Of a stretch of 64,000 nucleotides of DNA, positions 38,305-51,873 are shown one piece after another. The DNA is from Oreocharis arfaki (Eukaryota; Chordata; Aves; Passeriformes; Paramythiidae). The stretch covers positions 124,001-188,000 of the forward strand of contig VZRR01009903.1 of NCBI GenBank assembly GCA_013398015.1, written 5' to 3'. Under the pieces are notes generated by a model. That model did not search any database and had not been told where the DNA came from. It saw only the letters and a program-made list of their open reading frames with translations. The stretch's first letter is position 1. The number at the start of each line of letters is the position of its first letter. The translations under genes were made by a program, and so were the position numbers.

Positions 38305-41300
38305 AAATCAAAGCCTGTTTTCCGCAGGGAAGTGTAACATCCACTATTTTTACCTCTTTTCACAGTAGCTCAATCTGAAGCCTGTTACGACAACTGAAAA
38401 GTTAATTATCAGTGTAAGCAGAAGCTAGACACCAAATTGGGTCACAACAGCTGGGAACTTAACTCCCAGCCTTAAAATGGAATGGCTGTGACAGTTTCTT
38501 TGGAAAAAAGACAGGTGGCAGCACATCTATATTAGATATTTCCTTAATCATGCCCACAGGCAATGACACGTTTATAGACCTCATAGCACAGCACCTCTCT
38601 CGAGCAATACATCCACATGTGTTAAAGGTTCCTGATAAAACAGGTCATTGTATAAAGGCAAATTCACCTCTTCTGACACTTCATATAGTAAAAAACTTTG
38701 CAACTAATGTCACTGTTTTTTGAAAGTAGTGCTTGGAAAAAAAAAAAGTACTTCATACCACATTATGAATTTGCAAGATCTAATCCTAAAGTGAGACTTT
38801 TTTTTCCCAATACAGTTACGAAATAATGGTGCACTGTGTCACTAATTCTCAACATTGCTGGATAAAGCAGAATTATTTATTTACTTTGTGATGTAATATT
38901 CAAGACATGGATACAGAGACAAAGAAATTGACAACACAAAAATAGTTTTCTTCTAAATATATTACTTTGCAAGGGAAATAACAGGGAATGTGAAATTGAT
39001 AAGTAACAATCTATTATTGAAGAAACAGACTTGACTTATATGCAGTCCTGAGTGACAGACTTGTGGAGCATCCAAAAAGACCAGTTTATGATCGAGATGT
39101 TTTATTTTAACCTAAATATTCCACTTAAACTGTGGTCTTATGACAGAAGTTATAATTAAAATTCTCTCTACTTAATAAAATGAATTCTGCGGGGTGGTGG
39201 TGTTATCTTCTATCACCCTGAATTAAATCTCTGACAGCAAGCTAGATTCCACATATCACAGAAAATTCAATTCCTCTCCCTGAAGAGCTTAGAGTCTGAT
39301 TAGGCTGACATTAAAGTCGATGTAGATCTGTCCATTAAGTTAAGGGAAAGAGACTGATTGCATCGGCCCAGATTTGGAGTTAAGGATAGCAGACACATAC
39401 TGCTTTGAATAGGCAGCTTCAGTGATTGTAAGTGCAAGATGACATTCAGCAAGCTGTTCTTTGCAAGTGGAACACCCATTGAAAGCACTTTTTTCTCCCC
39501 ACTCAAAGATGCTTTCCACTGAAAAAATGGGATGATTTTCAGTGCCACTCCCAGCACTCAGGACAAGCAGAGCAAAACACAAGATTTGGTGAGGCTGGAG
39601 AGATTGTGCTCAGCTCGTTCGGCATTCAGGATCAGCAAGAGGCCTGATGCTGAAAGGAATCCTTTAATTTTTGCAGTTTAGTTTCAACAAAGCAATCCTA
39701 ATTTTAGAAATGTATTACTTCTTACATGTATTGACATTTTTTGAAGACAGCATAAAATTTGAGAACAGCGATTTAAGTAATTTCGTTCCCATTTGATGGG
39801 AAAACCAGGAGCTAATTAATAGTCATGAACTAAACATATTTGGTCATTGTAAAGACACATATTTTACCCCATCTGTCTGCAAATTGATTGTATTTGGGTC
39901 CTTAGTTTGTGCCAAACCAGCAGGAGGTAGCCATTTTCATTAAAAAATAGGTAGTACAGAACTCTGCAAAGATTGTCACGAACTGCAACTACACAGCATG
40001 AGAAACTGATGTAGCAGAATGGGAAAAAAAAAAGTCCACACTATAATAAAAGTGCTTTAGCTGCAATTACGTTTATTAATGTCATGGTGAACCCGAGGCC
40101 TTTTCGTGCTAAACGCTGCTTCCAACATGGAAGCAAAAGATGGTGACTATTATAAGGACCTTGAATAATAGAGAAGGCAGCAGATGGACACAGGCAGATG
40201 GGAAGCAGTGTAACAGGGCAAATACTATCGGTCAGCTTGCCTGGCACTTGTCTCAGTCCACTGAAAGCTTAACTACAGTCATGCTGCAGGTGGCTGTTTT
40301 CATTTGGGCAGTGGGTGGGGACATCTTGCTTGTTGTGGTTTTTTTTACATATTATTACAATTGAAGTTATTAAACCAAGTGGAGGGAGGATAAAGAGAGA
40401 GCTCTGCAGATGCTTATAGGGAAAATTGAGGGCACAGATAATCTGACAATGTCCTTTCTACCTTCCCCTGTAAAGATTTGTGCCAGTTTTAGTGGGTTAT
40501 ACACACTCAAAAAGAAAATAACTGTCATCCGACCTTTTCACTTCATACTTTTGGTCCACCTTCATTTTGGGGAAGTTCAAGTCTCAGAGAATTTTATTGC
40601 ATGAGATTTTGGTAATGGGGGTGAAGTGTATGTTACCTGTGAAACCAAATGTTGTTATGTAAAGAGGTATCCAATCGAAAGGCCCTGTGGTATTAAATAA
40701 GTACCTGATTTAAGAGGGATTGATGGGCTGCTACTGTCATGAAAATCACATTTTCTCCTAGTAGGCTTTCCACAGTAGAACTCTTTAATATTCTTCCCTC
40801 TGTCACGTCCTTTTTGAATACATTGTTTTCTCATGCTGTGAGATGCTGACACTTGATGGAAAAATTATGCACCAGCTACATTATGAACAAAAAATCCACA
40901 ACTGTCTTCTACTATTTTGGACACGCACACACACCAGCACATGCTCCAGCACAGGTTAATTTACAGAAATACTTTCACAAAACTTATCTTTGAACAAAAT
41001 TAATGTGAATTTCCAAGTATATAGTGAATAAAATATTTTTTCTTATTATCTTAAAATTGCTGTTTAAAAATTATTTTAGGAGTTTATTATTAAATTTATT
41101 GATTTGAATATTGTTGAAAATGTATCTAGAAAAACACTCTTTGTTTTATTAACTGCTAAAGACTTTTTGAATCTTTTTCAGGTTTTCAATGGGCTTGATG
41201 GAAAATTGTGGAAGAGAAACCTAGCCAGGGCCTACAACAACTCTTGTAACAAACACCAGGTTTAATGAAAGAGATGCAGTGGTTTATGACACATGAAGAA

Positions 41301-44300
41301 AAGCTTACACAAGGTTGAAAACAACATATTTACAGTTTGCATAATAAGTATGCCTGAAACCGAGCTATTTGCAGAAAAAGACTTCCTTGGGCTAAGGCTG
41401 AACCACAGATAAGCCCAGCCTACAAAAAACTCCTCACACTGGCATTTTTACTGGGATGGTTTCAACCACTGGCAGCTGTTCAGCTCTGATAAATTTTTCC
41501 AGTAATTTACACCTATCACTATATAATTACAATTTATAACCATAAATGTTGGCCTTCGCAGGTTTACTAATTTATAAAGACTTTTCCAAACAATGATCTG
41601 AGCTGCAACTTTATGATTTGACTACTTTCATGAAATTATTAAAATATACTGAAATTTATGAATATACTCACTTTAATTCCAAACTCCTTTACTCATTGAA
41701 TTTGGGTGTTTCCCAATGGAAGTGCTGACAGTAAGTTTAAAAAGTGTCCACAAAAACATCTGTTGGGCTTTCTGTTGCTTTGTTTCTTCTTGGAAATCCA
41801 ACTTTGTGCAGACAATTAAGTAGCTTTGGGATTTTTTCTGTTTTCCATTTTAAGTATTTTTTCCCCTTGAAATGTCATATTTCCAGTTTACATCATTTCT
41901 CTTTGTGATGCATCAGGTTCCAATCTTTCCACAGCTGTGTAAGCTGTACAACAACGGAGTGTAATTCACACTTTCTTTAGTTTAGAAAAAGGGCATTCTT
42001 CTGAAGCATTGAACATTGGATGTTTCATCCCACTAACCAAAAATCGTACAAAGTCAGTTATTTATGCAATATTTAGGAAGAAAACTTTTTCCCTTCAACC
42101 TTGCTGTCACCTCTCTGCTTAGTGGCATCATTAACATGCACAAACAAACATTCTTGTTTCAGCTGGAGCAGAAATAGCGTAACTGTACACAATACCTTGA
42201 TTACCAGTTTTAGTAAAAATAATTAATTAAAAAATTGGTTCTACTCAGAGAAAAAAAATGACAGAAAGAATATACTTAATCTGACAAATAGCTCTTTCAG
42301 CTACCATCACTGAGTCCCTACACTGGACTCGCACAAGAAATTGAGCACAAAAAATTTCTTCCCAATATTTATCTTATGAAAAACTTTGCCAGCTATTTGG
42401 GCCACTTGATGTTGCCTCCATAAACCTGCCACAGATGCAAGTAACATCAGTTGTGGTCTGGCACCATGGTGGCATTCCTTAAGCCAGTGAGTGCCATCAT
42501 GCCCATTGCTCAGTCCTCATCAGCATATTTTGGACTGCCAAGAAAATGTGTGACTTTTGTGGCACACATGCCATCAGCAGGGCAGATGACAGATTTTGAG
42601 AACTCCAGAGGCATCGAGAAGCAGCCCCAGGCGAGAGCACTGACTGTACCTCACACTGCTACAGGCAGAACACGTCCAAGGCCATAGGAGCTGGAGCTCC
42701 TTCTGGTTTTGCACCCAATGCTTTTATTTAGTGTTCACCCTCTCTAAACATTTTTGCTGCAAATGAAACCACCCTCTTTCTGCTCTTATCCACCCTGCTT
42801 ATAACAATCTTTTATAAACTGGAAGACTTACAGGTTCAGCCCTTGTTTCACAAAGCTAATGCTATGCTTGTAAGCCCCGGCCATTTCCTACAGTACTGCT
42901 GCCTACTCGCATTTGTATTAATGCTTCTGTTTGCCCTTTCATAAAGGCACTACCTAGGAAAGATTTAAAGCTTAATTTCTTCAAGATTTTAATTTTCATC
43001 TTGTCCTATCAAATTACTTGCATCCTTTCTCAGATGGCTCCTTCCACCCATTTTATGGCCGTCCTTTCTCTCTAGCTCATATTACACAGGAAGGAATCTG
43101 GACAACTGTAGGGTGTGTCCCTCTTGAAATGCATCAGAGTCCAAATTTTTCCTTTTCTGTTCCTCCTCTTACTTCCACCTTCTTTCATACTGCCTAGCTA
43201 TTTTTTAATTTCCCATTTATTAAATTTTTTTCTCTGTTAATGAAACTGAAGGTTTATACTAGTAACTAGAGCTTATCAGAAATAGAAAAACCAGGAATGT
43301 GGTAGACTTGTTATCTCTGAGCTGCCTATTCTTTTACCTTCAAGAGATAGCTTTAATATTTAAAACAATTAAACACAAAGAATCTGCATCGTTTTCATTA
43401 TGACAGAGATCAGAGAACCTCTTAAAATCTATACAGTAGTTTATTTTGGGAAATGGATGTATTTACCCATTTCATGACTGCATATATTTTTTTACAAGAC
43501 ACATATATCAAATACATTATGAAATACCTAATAATTAGCAACATAAGAGACCACAGATCCACCTGGAAGTATTGCTAGGTGATTGCCACCACCTGTTAGA
43601 AGACTCAGCTTTGGACATTTAAAATATTGTCAAATTTCAATTATTTGGGAAAACAGTTTATTTGGGCTATGCCCGTCCCTAAAACTTCCAAAACACTGTT
43701 TCATGTGTTTCATACACTAGGACCGTACAGAAAGTTGCTTTCTTCATGTAAAAAAAGCAAGAAAACCTAAAGTTTGCCATATATGTCTAAAAATCCACAT
43801 GGCTTGTTAATATTCAGAGTTTGGATCTACCATGAAGGTTAAAATTAATATTAGGTAGCACTGCCCTATCATACCTTACATTTGTTTTGGCCGAGAAATA
43901 AAAAGCTTGGCATAGTCAATTCCAGAGTTATCTGAGGTGAAGTTTTCGGTATTGACTGTGGAGGCATAAGATAGCAATTACCCTGCTCAAGCCCATTTGA
44001 AACTTCCAAATGGATAGTCATGTATTGTCTGAAAGTTTGGAGGCTCTGGCTTTTCAAAGTTGAGAATTGTTGCATTGTGACTGTAAAGCAGAAGGGAACT
44101 GAAAACAATACTATTCAATTTACCATTGTTCGTGAACACAAGATCAGAACTTTATCGACAGCGATTGCTGAGTATTGTATGTGTTTCGATAGATTCAGAT
44201 TTCTCCATCATTATAACTTTCACAGCTTTTTTCACAGCCAGTCCAAACAAAAATCTTTTATCATGGTTAACCTTATTAGGTGCATAAGCCTGAAGCACTT

Positions 44301-47300
44301 TTCTGATTGAGGTTTGAGTCACCCTCCTATCCACTACCTCTGAATTTGGAGTGAACTCTTGTATTAAGCAATGCAGCGCAGTACGCACGGTAAAGGAATG
44401 AACTGCTACTGAAAGCCTCTCTAATTGAAAGTTTGCTTACCCCATAGCATAAGTCAATCCATACCTGCCAGTCAGAAAAGATCACCAAGAACAGGCATTC
44501 TCTAGCACAAATTGGGATACTATTGTGCTAATCTTTAAAAATGCTACTGACATCCATGTTTTCTGGACCTCTTCCATTGTAGTGACACAACACCCTGCAA
44601 GGATACTGTACCCTCCCCTCTAAAAACAAACTTCACAGGTGCAAATAATAACCTTTTGTTGTTCCTCTTTAGTTGGCTAACTTGCCCCCTTTGCAAATGT
44701 AGAATTAGGGGGAGGGAAAGTTATACATCGACAACTCGAGCTAAAGTCAGTAGCAGAACAAAGTTATGTGCAGTCCATTAACAAGCACTGTAAGCATAGT
44801 TGATAAAATTCCTCCTTATGCATACTGCACTAGCTATTTAATCTGCTCCAACTGAAAGAAAAGATAAGAGAGTGGTTAGCACAGGGCCATGTATGAAAGA
44901 GAAAAATATCTCCCAGCGGGGAAAACAGAAAGCAGTGCAAGCAAATACATGCCCTATAATTGTACACTTTGCATAGATTTGTACTGAAAACTGCTTGTTT
45001 TCAGATCCCTCTAGGTTATGCAATAGCAAACCTGAAAAATGGCATGATTTCCTATCTTACAAAGCTGACCCCCAGCTGCAAAGTGGGATTGTTTTTTGTA
45101 GTGTGAAGGGTAAGGCCCCAATTCAGTTATCAAAAACGTTTTCTGCTCTTTCTGTGCTGATACTGCTGCAGCTGTGCCCAGGCATTCTGGAGTAAGTTTT
45201 ATGTGTGAGGCTGGTTGACTTCCTCTTGTTGGAAACGCGTTGAATAGCAATAAAGCAGAGCTTTGTAGATGTCTGCCCACACAGTGACTACAGCTTCTCT
45301 CTTTTGCAGTAGGAGAAACTGTAATGATGGCTGTCATGTTTGAGATGTAAGGAGTGTGTTTGACTTAGCGTAAAACTGATCTGAGCACACATCAGATTCT
45401 CTTGCAGAGACACATCTGCATTCTGCGATTTACTCTCAAATTGCACTGAAGTCAAGAGCTAGGTGGTCACAAATTGCATGTAATACAAATCTTAGCCTTT
45501 TACAGATTTTCACCTCAAGGATTAAACTATGGTAAACAAAATCATATTTTCATTAGGTTTTATCATCTATTTTAATACCCCTTTCATTTCCCTTATAAAA
45601 ATGAACTTGGAAGTTCAAATGTCAGAATCTTACGATTTTTAAAAGAAAAATAACTAAGTTATTTCAGTGTGGGAGCCAGGCAATTATTCTTATTAGTAAG
45701 TACACTAAATCTGTCTTTATTCTCTAAGGCTGGTTTCTTTCCCAATTACCCCTTTCTGGAAACTTTACTCGGGGACTTGTAAATCTTCATTTTTAAGGCT
45801 GAACAAAAGCATTCTTCCTCTCTTTTTTTGCAGGATGAAAAGTAAAAGGACTTTGAGCTGGACAGCCCTGCCTGCTACACTTGTTTCCAAGTGCGATAGG
45901 AAGTTAGATATTTCACATCTCTGGAATAAAGATGATTTCACCAAATGGCCTGGAGAACTGGCATTAGAAACAAACCAGTACTTCAGCACACTGCAGATAT
46001 TGGATTGAGAAGACGGATGGAGACACAGACAGGCAGAACTTCCTCTGGTGCTGAGCTGAGTGAGGACTGTTACTTTAAAAGCATCTATACTGAAATAGAG
46101 AAAGTGGTGTGCTGGTCATTCCAAAGAGAAGACCCAGTCCTGAAGCACACGCAATATAAGAGCCAAGGTGTAATAAGTAAAAAAGGGGAGATGGGAAGAA
46201 CAGAGGTTCATAGTAGGTAGTCCTGTGTATATTAATTTCTGTCTCTCTTGAAGTTAACTTTCCATGCCCCCATAAGAACCTTTAAAACACTCTATCATGG
46301 CTTAAGAAAAGAGGGATATAAATGTATCATATTTATGTATATCTCTGTGTGTGCATGCATCTGTAAGTAATTACTGCGAATACAGACACCTTAATTTGTA
46401 TAAGTGGAGAAGTATTTATACACAGGCTTGTTTTATACTCATTCATTTGTAAATTAACTGTACACATCAGGCATGTTTTCTCTGCTGATTAAGTGAAAAG
46501 CAGAAACATGGTACTGTTCTTAACAGCACTTGAACACATCGAATATTTTTGATGAACTTTTTCCATTTGCTGTAATGTTTATGTTAGAAAACACAGAAGA
46601 GTAAAAGCTCCTTTTATCATAGGACTTCCTTGACCTATATTGCAGCAGTACCTGGGGTGTGTTTGAAATAACCTGCAAGTTGATCATTTTCCCAGAAAAC
46701 TGGGTTGTCAGAAGCAACGATTAGACAGAGACAAAAAAAAGTAGAAAATTGAGACAATTAGTTTGAAAGCATGCTACATTCATCTTCTGTCCTATGCTAC
46801 TACAACCACTTCACAATCTTTTTCTGCAAACAGGATATTGGTGGTGTCATAAAAATAATGCTCACCTCTTGAACAATGCTTTAGAATCTGAACACAACTA
46901 TTTAGGTGAAAAATTTGGGACAAAAATTCTTGTTTGATCACTGATAGGCTATTTTTGCCCTACAATGCAATATCACTCAGATCTTTAAATGCCAGTATTT
47001 CTGTAAACAATTCCTTTTCTTTCTCATTCACGCAAGGATATATCATATTTGCAAAGACTGTCAATATCTATTACATTGCCATTCATCCACTGCTGATTCA
47101 TCCAGTAGGTAATCATAATTTACCAGTAGAAAGATTTTCTTTACAACGCATGTTTACAATGACATCAAATGCCTTAATACCAATGGCTAGTAAGAAACTG
47201 TGAATTCTGACAAGATTTCTGAAGAGGGTCTGTCCCCTTGTGGCTGCAGATCACCACCCCAATTCTCAAGGTTCATTGAGAAAATAAAAATGCGATTTTT

Positions 47301-48911
47301 TTAGGATTCAAAGGCTTCAGAAATGGTGGCTTTTTAACTGCCGCTTTCACGGGTATTTGCTAAAGAAGGACATATTTTGAGCCATTTTTCTAAATATTTT
47401 GCAGAGATCTTCTAAAGTTTAGTCACCCTGACCATACAGAAAATTCCTAGGAACCAAGTCTAACTTTGAAATCCATTGACAACTAACACATAGCTCCCAA
47501 TCTGTGATAGTTCTCAGCATCTGCAGGTAATGGTGTTCTGTTTGCCTATATAAACAGTCTGACATTACTCAAACAAATACGTGCTGAGACAATGCTCTTG
47601 AATCAGAGTCTTCTCGGAAAAAATAGTATCAAGAACTTGTGTGATTCTGCTTGTAAAAACAGGGTAAGCATTGTCTTGTTATTTCCAAGGACTCACACAT
47701 AATAAAAGGTTTTGTGAAAATACAGCAACCTCCTAAGTTTTTATAATCAAGATTTGATTCTAAGGCTTAAATGAAAGTGTCATCATCTGGAGTTCACTGA
47801 TGGTCGATTCATGAAAAATTTCAAATGAGTTCCTAATTAAGTCTAGATTATGTTTCCTCTGCATGTAGGGCTTGATATCGTTAATCTTGCATCAGCAATC
47901 TCCTCTGTCTCAGTGATGGTTCCTCATTACAACATTTGCCATTTACCACTTTCAATTCTTGAAAGCAAATGGCTGTTCTTTCATCTTAATTCAATAGCGT
48001 TCCATGAATTTTAATTAAATCCTTCTCTGAGTTTATATGGCGTTGGTCTGGTTACCCATTATGAGACTATCACACACAAACTATAGTTTTCCTAATGAAT
48101 CTAATCTATTAGCCAACAAGGTCAATGGCTTCTCATTAAGAATAATAAATGGCAATTCTAGTACAAAAGTACATGTGAAATACTGTGCAAAATCTGTTCT
48201 CCTTCCATTGCCTTTCTCTGATTTGCATAGAGGAACATTTCATACTTGACTCAGGCAATTTTTTCATGAACAGTTAATTAAAAAAAAAAATCAAGATCAA
48301 TTTTCCTGTGTCACTTGTTTTCATACTGTCTTTTATTCAGATAGAATTCTTTACAGTGGCCCAAAGACCAGGGATGAAATAGTGTGTGGAGTATTTAAAA
48401 AGAAGATGACATTTTTCTTCTCTCCCAGCAAACAGAAGCAAATAAAAGAAGAAATGATACCAGCTTCATAGATGTGGGCACATTGATGCTGAACATACAC
48501 ACTTGCTTTCATCCAGAAGTGTTTCCAGGAGCTGGCATTCATTAGTAGCAGAATTACAAGGGACAAATCAGAATGTCTACACTTCCAGCTACCAATGCTG
48601 TTTGCTGATTCTAGCGTTTTTTACAGAAGTTTAATTTGTATATGTAATTGAGCATACTGACAGCTGCTTACATACAAAAATCCGGGAACAATAGGGCAAA
48701 CTCCAAACTGAACAGTAGGCAGACGTTCAACACATTAAGAGAGAGATGTTGCAGCTATGCCAGGTACCACAGCTGCACAAGGGCAGTAATTTTTCCAAAT
48801 TTTTTTCCCATATACTGTATGACAACCCACATTCTGCAAATGTGAGTCTCCTCATATCTTCATAGACATTTAGGCCTCAACAGAGTAAGTGTGCATAATT
48901 GTATGTAGATA
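38305..48911. other. AT-rich non-coding sequence, no gene seen
   Basis: About 10.6 kb of unique AT-rich sequence with no recognisable gene, RNA or large repeat. A slightly GC-richer stretch at 42450-42690 is open for 78 codons, but I recognise no domain in it. In three 60-base lines counted in the 40-47 kb range, A (62) and T (59) are balanced. Confidence 0.5.
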
Positions 48912-48980
48912 AACACACACACACACACATATAATAAATGTATAATAAATATATATATATTTAATATATATAAATTTATA
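48912..48980. repeat. CA microsatellite grading into TA-rich sequence
   Basis: A (CA) run of about nine units at 48912-48929 is followed by two ATAATAAATGT-like units, then (TA)n and TTTAATATATATAAATTTAT. It is likely length-polymorphic. Confidence 0.9.
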
Positions 48981-49949
48981 ATTGTTGTATGCACATCTGT
49001 ATGCAAAGATGTTCCCATGTGTAAATACATGGCCCACTGCCCGAAGGGTAATTATTCTAGCTCAAACGTACATATAATATAAAAGAATGCAAGATTTGGG
49101 TTCTAATCTCATTAACATAATTTATTCATCTGCCTTCTGAGAGTGTGGTCAGACGAGATTTTTTGATCTAATTTTCCCCAGAGATTTTATGCAAAAAAAA
49201 AGACAGGAATGACCACCCAAAATCTGAAATTGAGTGTTATCTCTTAAAGCTGTTAAATACTGATTTCTTTTTTTCATGCTTTTTACCAAAGTTACCATTT
49301 AAAAGCAAAAACTATACATAAAGCTAAAGTATCAAACTCATTTAGTATCTTCCTCAAATTTCCAAGAAAAGAAGTGATACCATTTTGCCAGTGAAGAAGT
49401 GTGAGGAAAGAGATGATTCAAAGCAGTATTTTATGTATCCTTAATATAAAATTCCCAGACTTTGGGTTGCTCATAATGGTGATACTCCACCTCTTCATTT
49501 CCTCTGCAAACCTTCCTTCCTTCTGTGACCTTTTCTAGCTCACACTCACACAGCATTTTATCTGCACAGTAGTCTTCACACATACAATAAAGACTAAACT
49601 TCTCACTTTGCACCGTAAGGAAGGTAGGATGTACATTTTGTACAATGGAAATATTTATTCAAATAACTATTTATTCATGAGAACACAGAATTTCTACTCT
49701 GGCCCAAAATACTTGTCTAAGACCTCCTCCATCTTTGGAGATTAATAGCTAGACAAAAAAAGGTTTACAAAACGAGAAATTGCTGGCTTAATATTGTCTC
49801 TATTTATAGAAGTTTAACCATGGTGCAGGTGCAACAGATACAGTAATCACCAGTGAACTTTTCAAATAAAGAAACACATAAATTTACTTTGTACTTTGGC
49901 ATTTCCGAACTGGATGGAAACACTGCCTGAAGTATTCAACCAAGTGAAC
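48981..49949. other. AT-rich sequence upstream of the CpG island
   Basis: Ordinary AT-rich, CpG-poor sequence up to the abrupt rise in GC near 49,950. No feature was recognised. Confidence 0.5.
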
Positions 49950-50629
49950 TGACACCCAAACGCTGGATGAAGCGCAAAAGGCAGTTTCTTATCCCTCTGA
50001 ACTCCAAAGAGCCCGACCCCAGGGGCTTGTACTCCGGAGCTTCATTCCACGAAGGTGGCTGAAGTTTGCCTGTGCCTAGCGCAAAGGTGACACCGGATCC
50101 TGGGCTGCAGGATGCCCATCGGACAGTATGGGATTCCCGTTGGAACAGCGAGATGTGCCGTGGGCCTCGGACCCACGGCAATAGCCGGTCTCTGTTGCGG
50201 GTGTGCGACTTTGAGTTTAAAACTGCAGGACCCTTTGCCTAACCTTCCCGCCAGACCCCGGGAATCAGATTTGTCCCAGTAAACCCAGTTACGGGAGGAA
50301 GTTCCCAGCCCGCAGCAGCCCGGCCCGGGAGGGAAGCGAGCCTCTGCGAGCAGGGCAGGCAGGCAGGCAGGTTGCCACGGCTCGCCCCGCTGAGACCAAG
50401 CCCAGCTCCCAGTGGCTCAGAGCCACTGGCATTCCTTTCCCAGCTGGAGCGCGGTGCCGGTGGCCGCCCCACAGGGATAACGGGCCCCCGGTCTCTCCTT
50501 CGCCCCCGGGGTCCCTGCCCTTCCCTGCCCGCCTCCGCCGACGGGAGCTCCCGCCCGCTGCTCCTTCCTGGTGGCTGCCGAGGGGCGGACGGGCGGCGGG
50601 GCGCGGCTGCCGGGCGCACCTCCCGCGCA

Positions 50630-50636
50630 GGTACCG
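50630..50636 (+). promoter_or_regulatory. Candidate 5' splice site in the island
   Basis: CGCGCAG|GTACCG places a GT at 50631-50632 after CAG. It is an alternative first-exon donor to the one at 51877/51878 if transcription starts early in the island. Sequence match only. Confidence 0.25.
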
Positions 50637-50833
50637 CGGGACAGCCGCCGGGCATCCAAGGGGAGGGCTGAGCTCAGGAGAGAGCAACGGAACGAGCCAC
50701 AGGGCGCCGACACGGAGCGGGCGCAGCTCCCGGCTCCCCGGCAGGCGGAGGAGGCGCGGCTGTGTGGCGGCGGGAGGGACCCACGCGCGCTCCTGAGCGC
50801 GGCGCGGAGCGGAGGTTCCCCCCTTCCTGCTCC

Positions 50834-50914
50834 ATCCCTGCCTCTGCCCGCACCTGGCCGCCGCCACTCCCGGCTTCATCCCTGCCTCTCCCCTCACCTG
50901 GCCGCCGCTCCCGG
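50834..50914. repeat. 44-bp imperfect tandem duplication in CpG island
   Basis: ATCCCTGCCTCT occurs at 50834 and again at 50878, and each copy is followed by a CACCTGGCCGCCGC block. The period is 44 bases; the second copy is slightly shortened at its end. On the - strand each copy contains a splice-donor-like CAG|GTGCGG or CAG|GTGAGG. Confidence 0.8.
50894..50900 (-). promoter_or_regulatory. Candidate antisense 5' splice site
   Basis: On the - strand CCAG|GTGAGGGG is a near-perfect vertebrate donor (GT at plus 50897-50896). If used, it would define the first exon of a divergent transcript heading toward lower coordinates. No downstream - strand exon was recognised, so this is weak. Confidence 0.3.
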
Positions 50915-51038
50915 TGGGCAGTGGGTGCGTGTACGCGCTGCCCCCTCGCACCTTGGCTGCCTCCACCCGCTGCATGCAGTCCTCGGAGCGCCGCAACCCA
51001 GGAGGATACGCCGGGTGCGTTATGATTCACTAATTCTT

Positions 51039-51067
51039 TTTATTATTATTATTATTATTATTGTTAT
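51039..51067. repeat. ATT trinucleotide microsatellite
   Basis: About eight ATT units (TTATTATTATT...) embedded in the CpG island, ending in ATTGTTATT. An AT-rich triplet repeat in a promoter-proximal GC-rich region is likely polymorphic. Confidence 0.9.
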
Positions 51068-51500
51068 TTCTCTCCGGGCGGCTTCGCGGAGGGGAGAGGG
51101 GCAGCCGGGGCCTCCCCAGCGCCAGCGGCTGTAGGGCCGTGCCCGCCCCGCACGCTGCGCTCCGCTCCGCCGTGTTTGTTGTTGTTGTTGTGCTCCGGGG
51201 AAGGAGGCAGCAGAGCGAGCTGCTCCCCTGGGGAGGCGGCGNCGGGCAGGGTTTCTCCCGCGGGACAGGGACCCGCGGAGCGGGCGAGCGGTGCTGGAGG
51301 CGGCCCGCCGCGATGGGCAGGGGAGGGCAGGCGCAGCTGCCCGGCCCCCGGAGGTGTCTGCGAGGGGCACGGGGCTCCCCCTCCGTCGGGGCAGCCGTGC
51401 CTTACATAACCGGGCGGGGAGGCCCGCAGTCGGTACCGTGCCTTCCGGTTTCACATCGCGGCCGTGCCCGGAGCCTTACACCGAAACGGACAACTTCTCC

Positions 51501-51550
51501 TTTTTTTTTTTTTGGTTTGGTTTGTTGTTTTTTGTTTTTTTTTTTTTTTT
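51501..51550. repeat. T-rich low-complexity tract in CpG island
   Basis: Two T homopolymers joined by GGTTTGGTTTGTTG. It is almost pure T on the + strand and lies inside the presumed 5' UTR or promoter. Homopolymer length is likely uncertain in the assembly. Confidence 0.9.
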
Positions 51551-51873
51551 CCCACTTCACGGGGCCAAGACACACGAGAGGCGCTGGCGGAGAGCTGAGG
51601 AGCGGGGCAGGTGCTGTCCTCACCGTGATCCCACCGCTGCCCCCCTGCGCCGCTGGGCACTCGCCGGCACTTGCAGGGATTTCCTTAAGTTTCTGCGGGG
51701 AAGGTGTGCACGGGGCTGCGGCGCCTCCGAGGTGCCGCTGGGACGCTGCTGTCAAGAGCCCCCGGACCCGCCACCTTCTCCGCCCGCACCGGCTCGCCTC
51801 GAAGTTGCTGTACTTGTGATATTGCTAGGCTGTGCGAGGGCTGTGCGCTTGCTGGGGAGGGTTTGGCGGTGTT

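Noticed and set aside
39916..39929. A third CTCF-like motif (CCAGCAGGAGGTAG)
   Set aside because: Two mismatches to the core, one of them at the important C near the 3' end. Too weak to list.
50289..50996. A 235-codon - strand open stretch in the CpG island
   Set aside because: GC-rich DNA has few stop codons. The translation is low-complexity Arg/Pro/Ala/Gly, overlaps other long open frames on both strands and has no domain.
51061..51819. A 252-codon + strand open stretch in the CpG island
   Set aside because: It crosses an N and a T-rich tract that would give a long Phe run. It is low complexity with no recognised domain; more likely 5' UTR or promoter.
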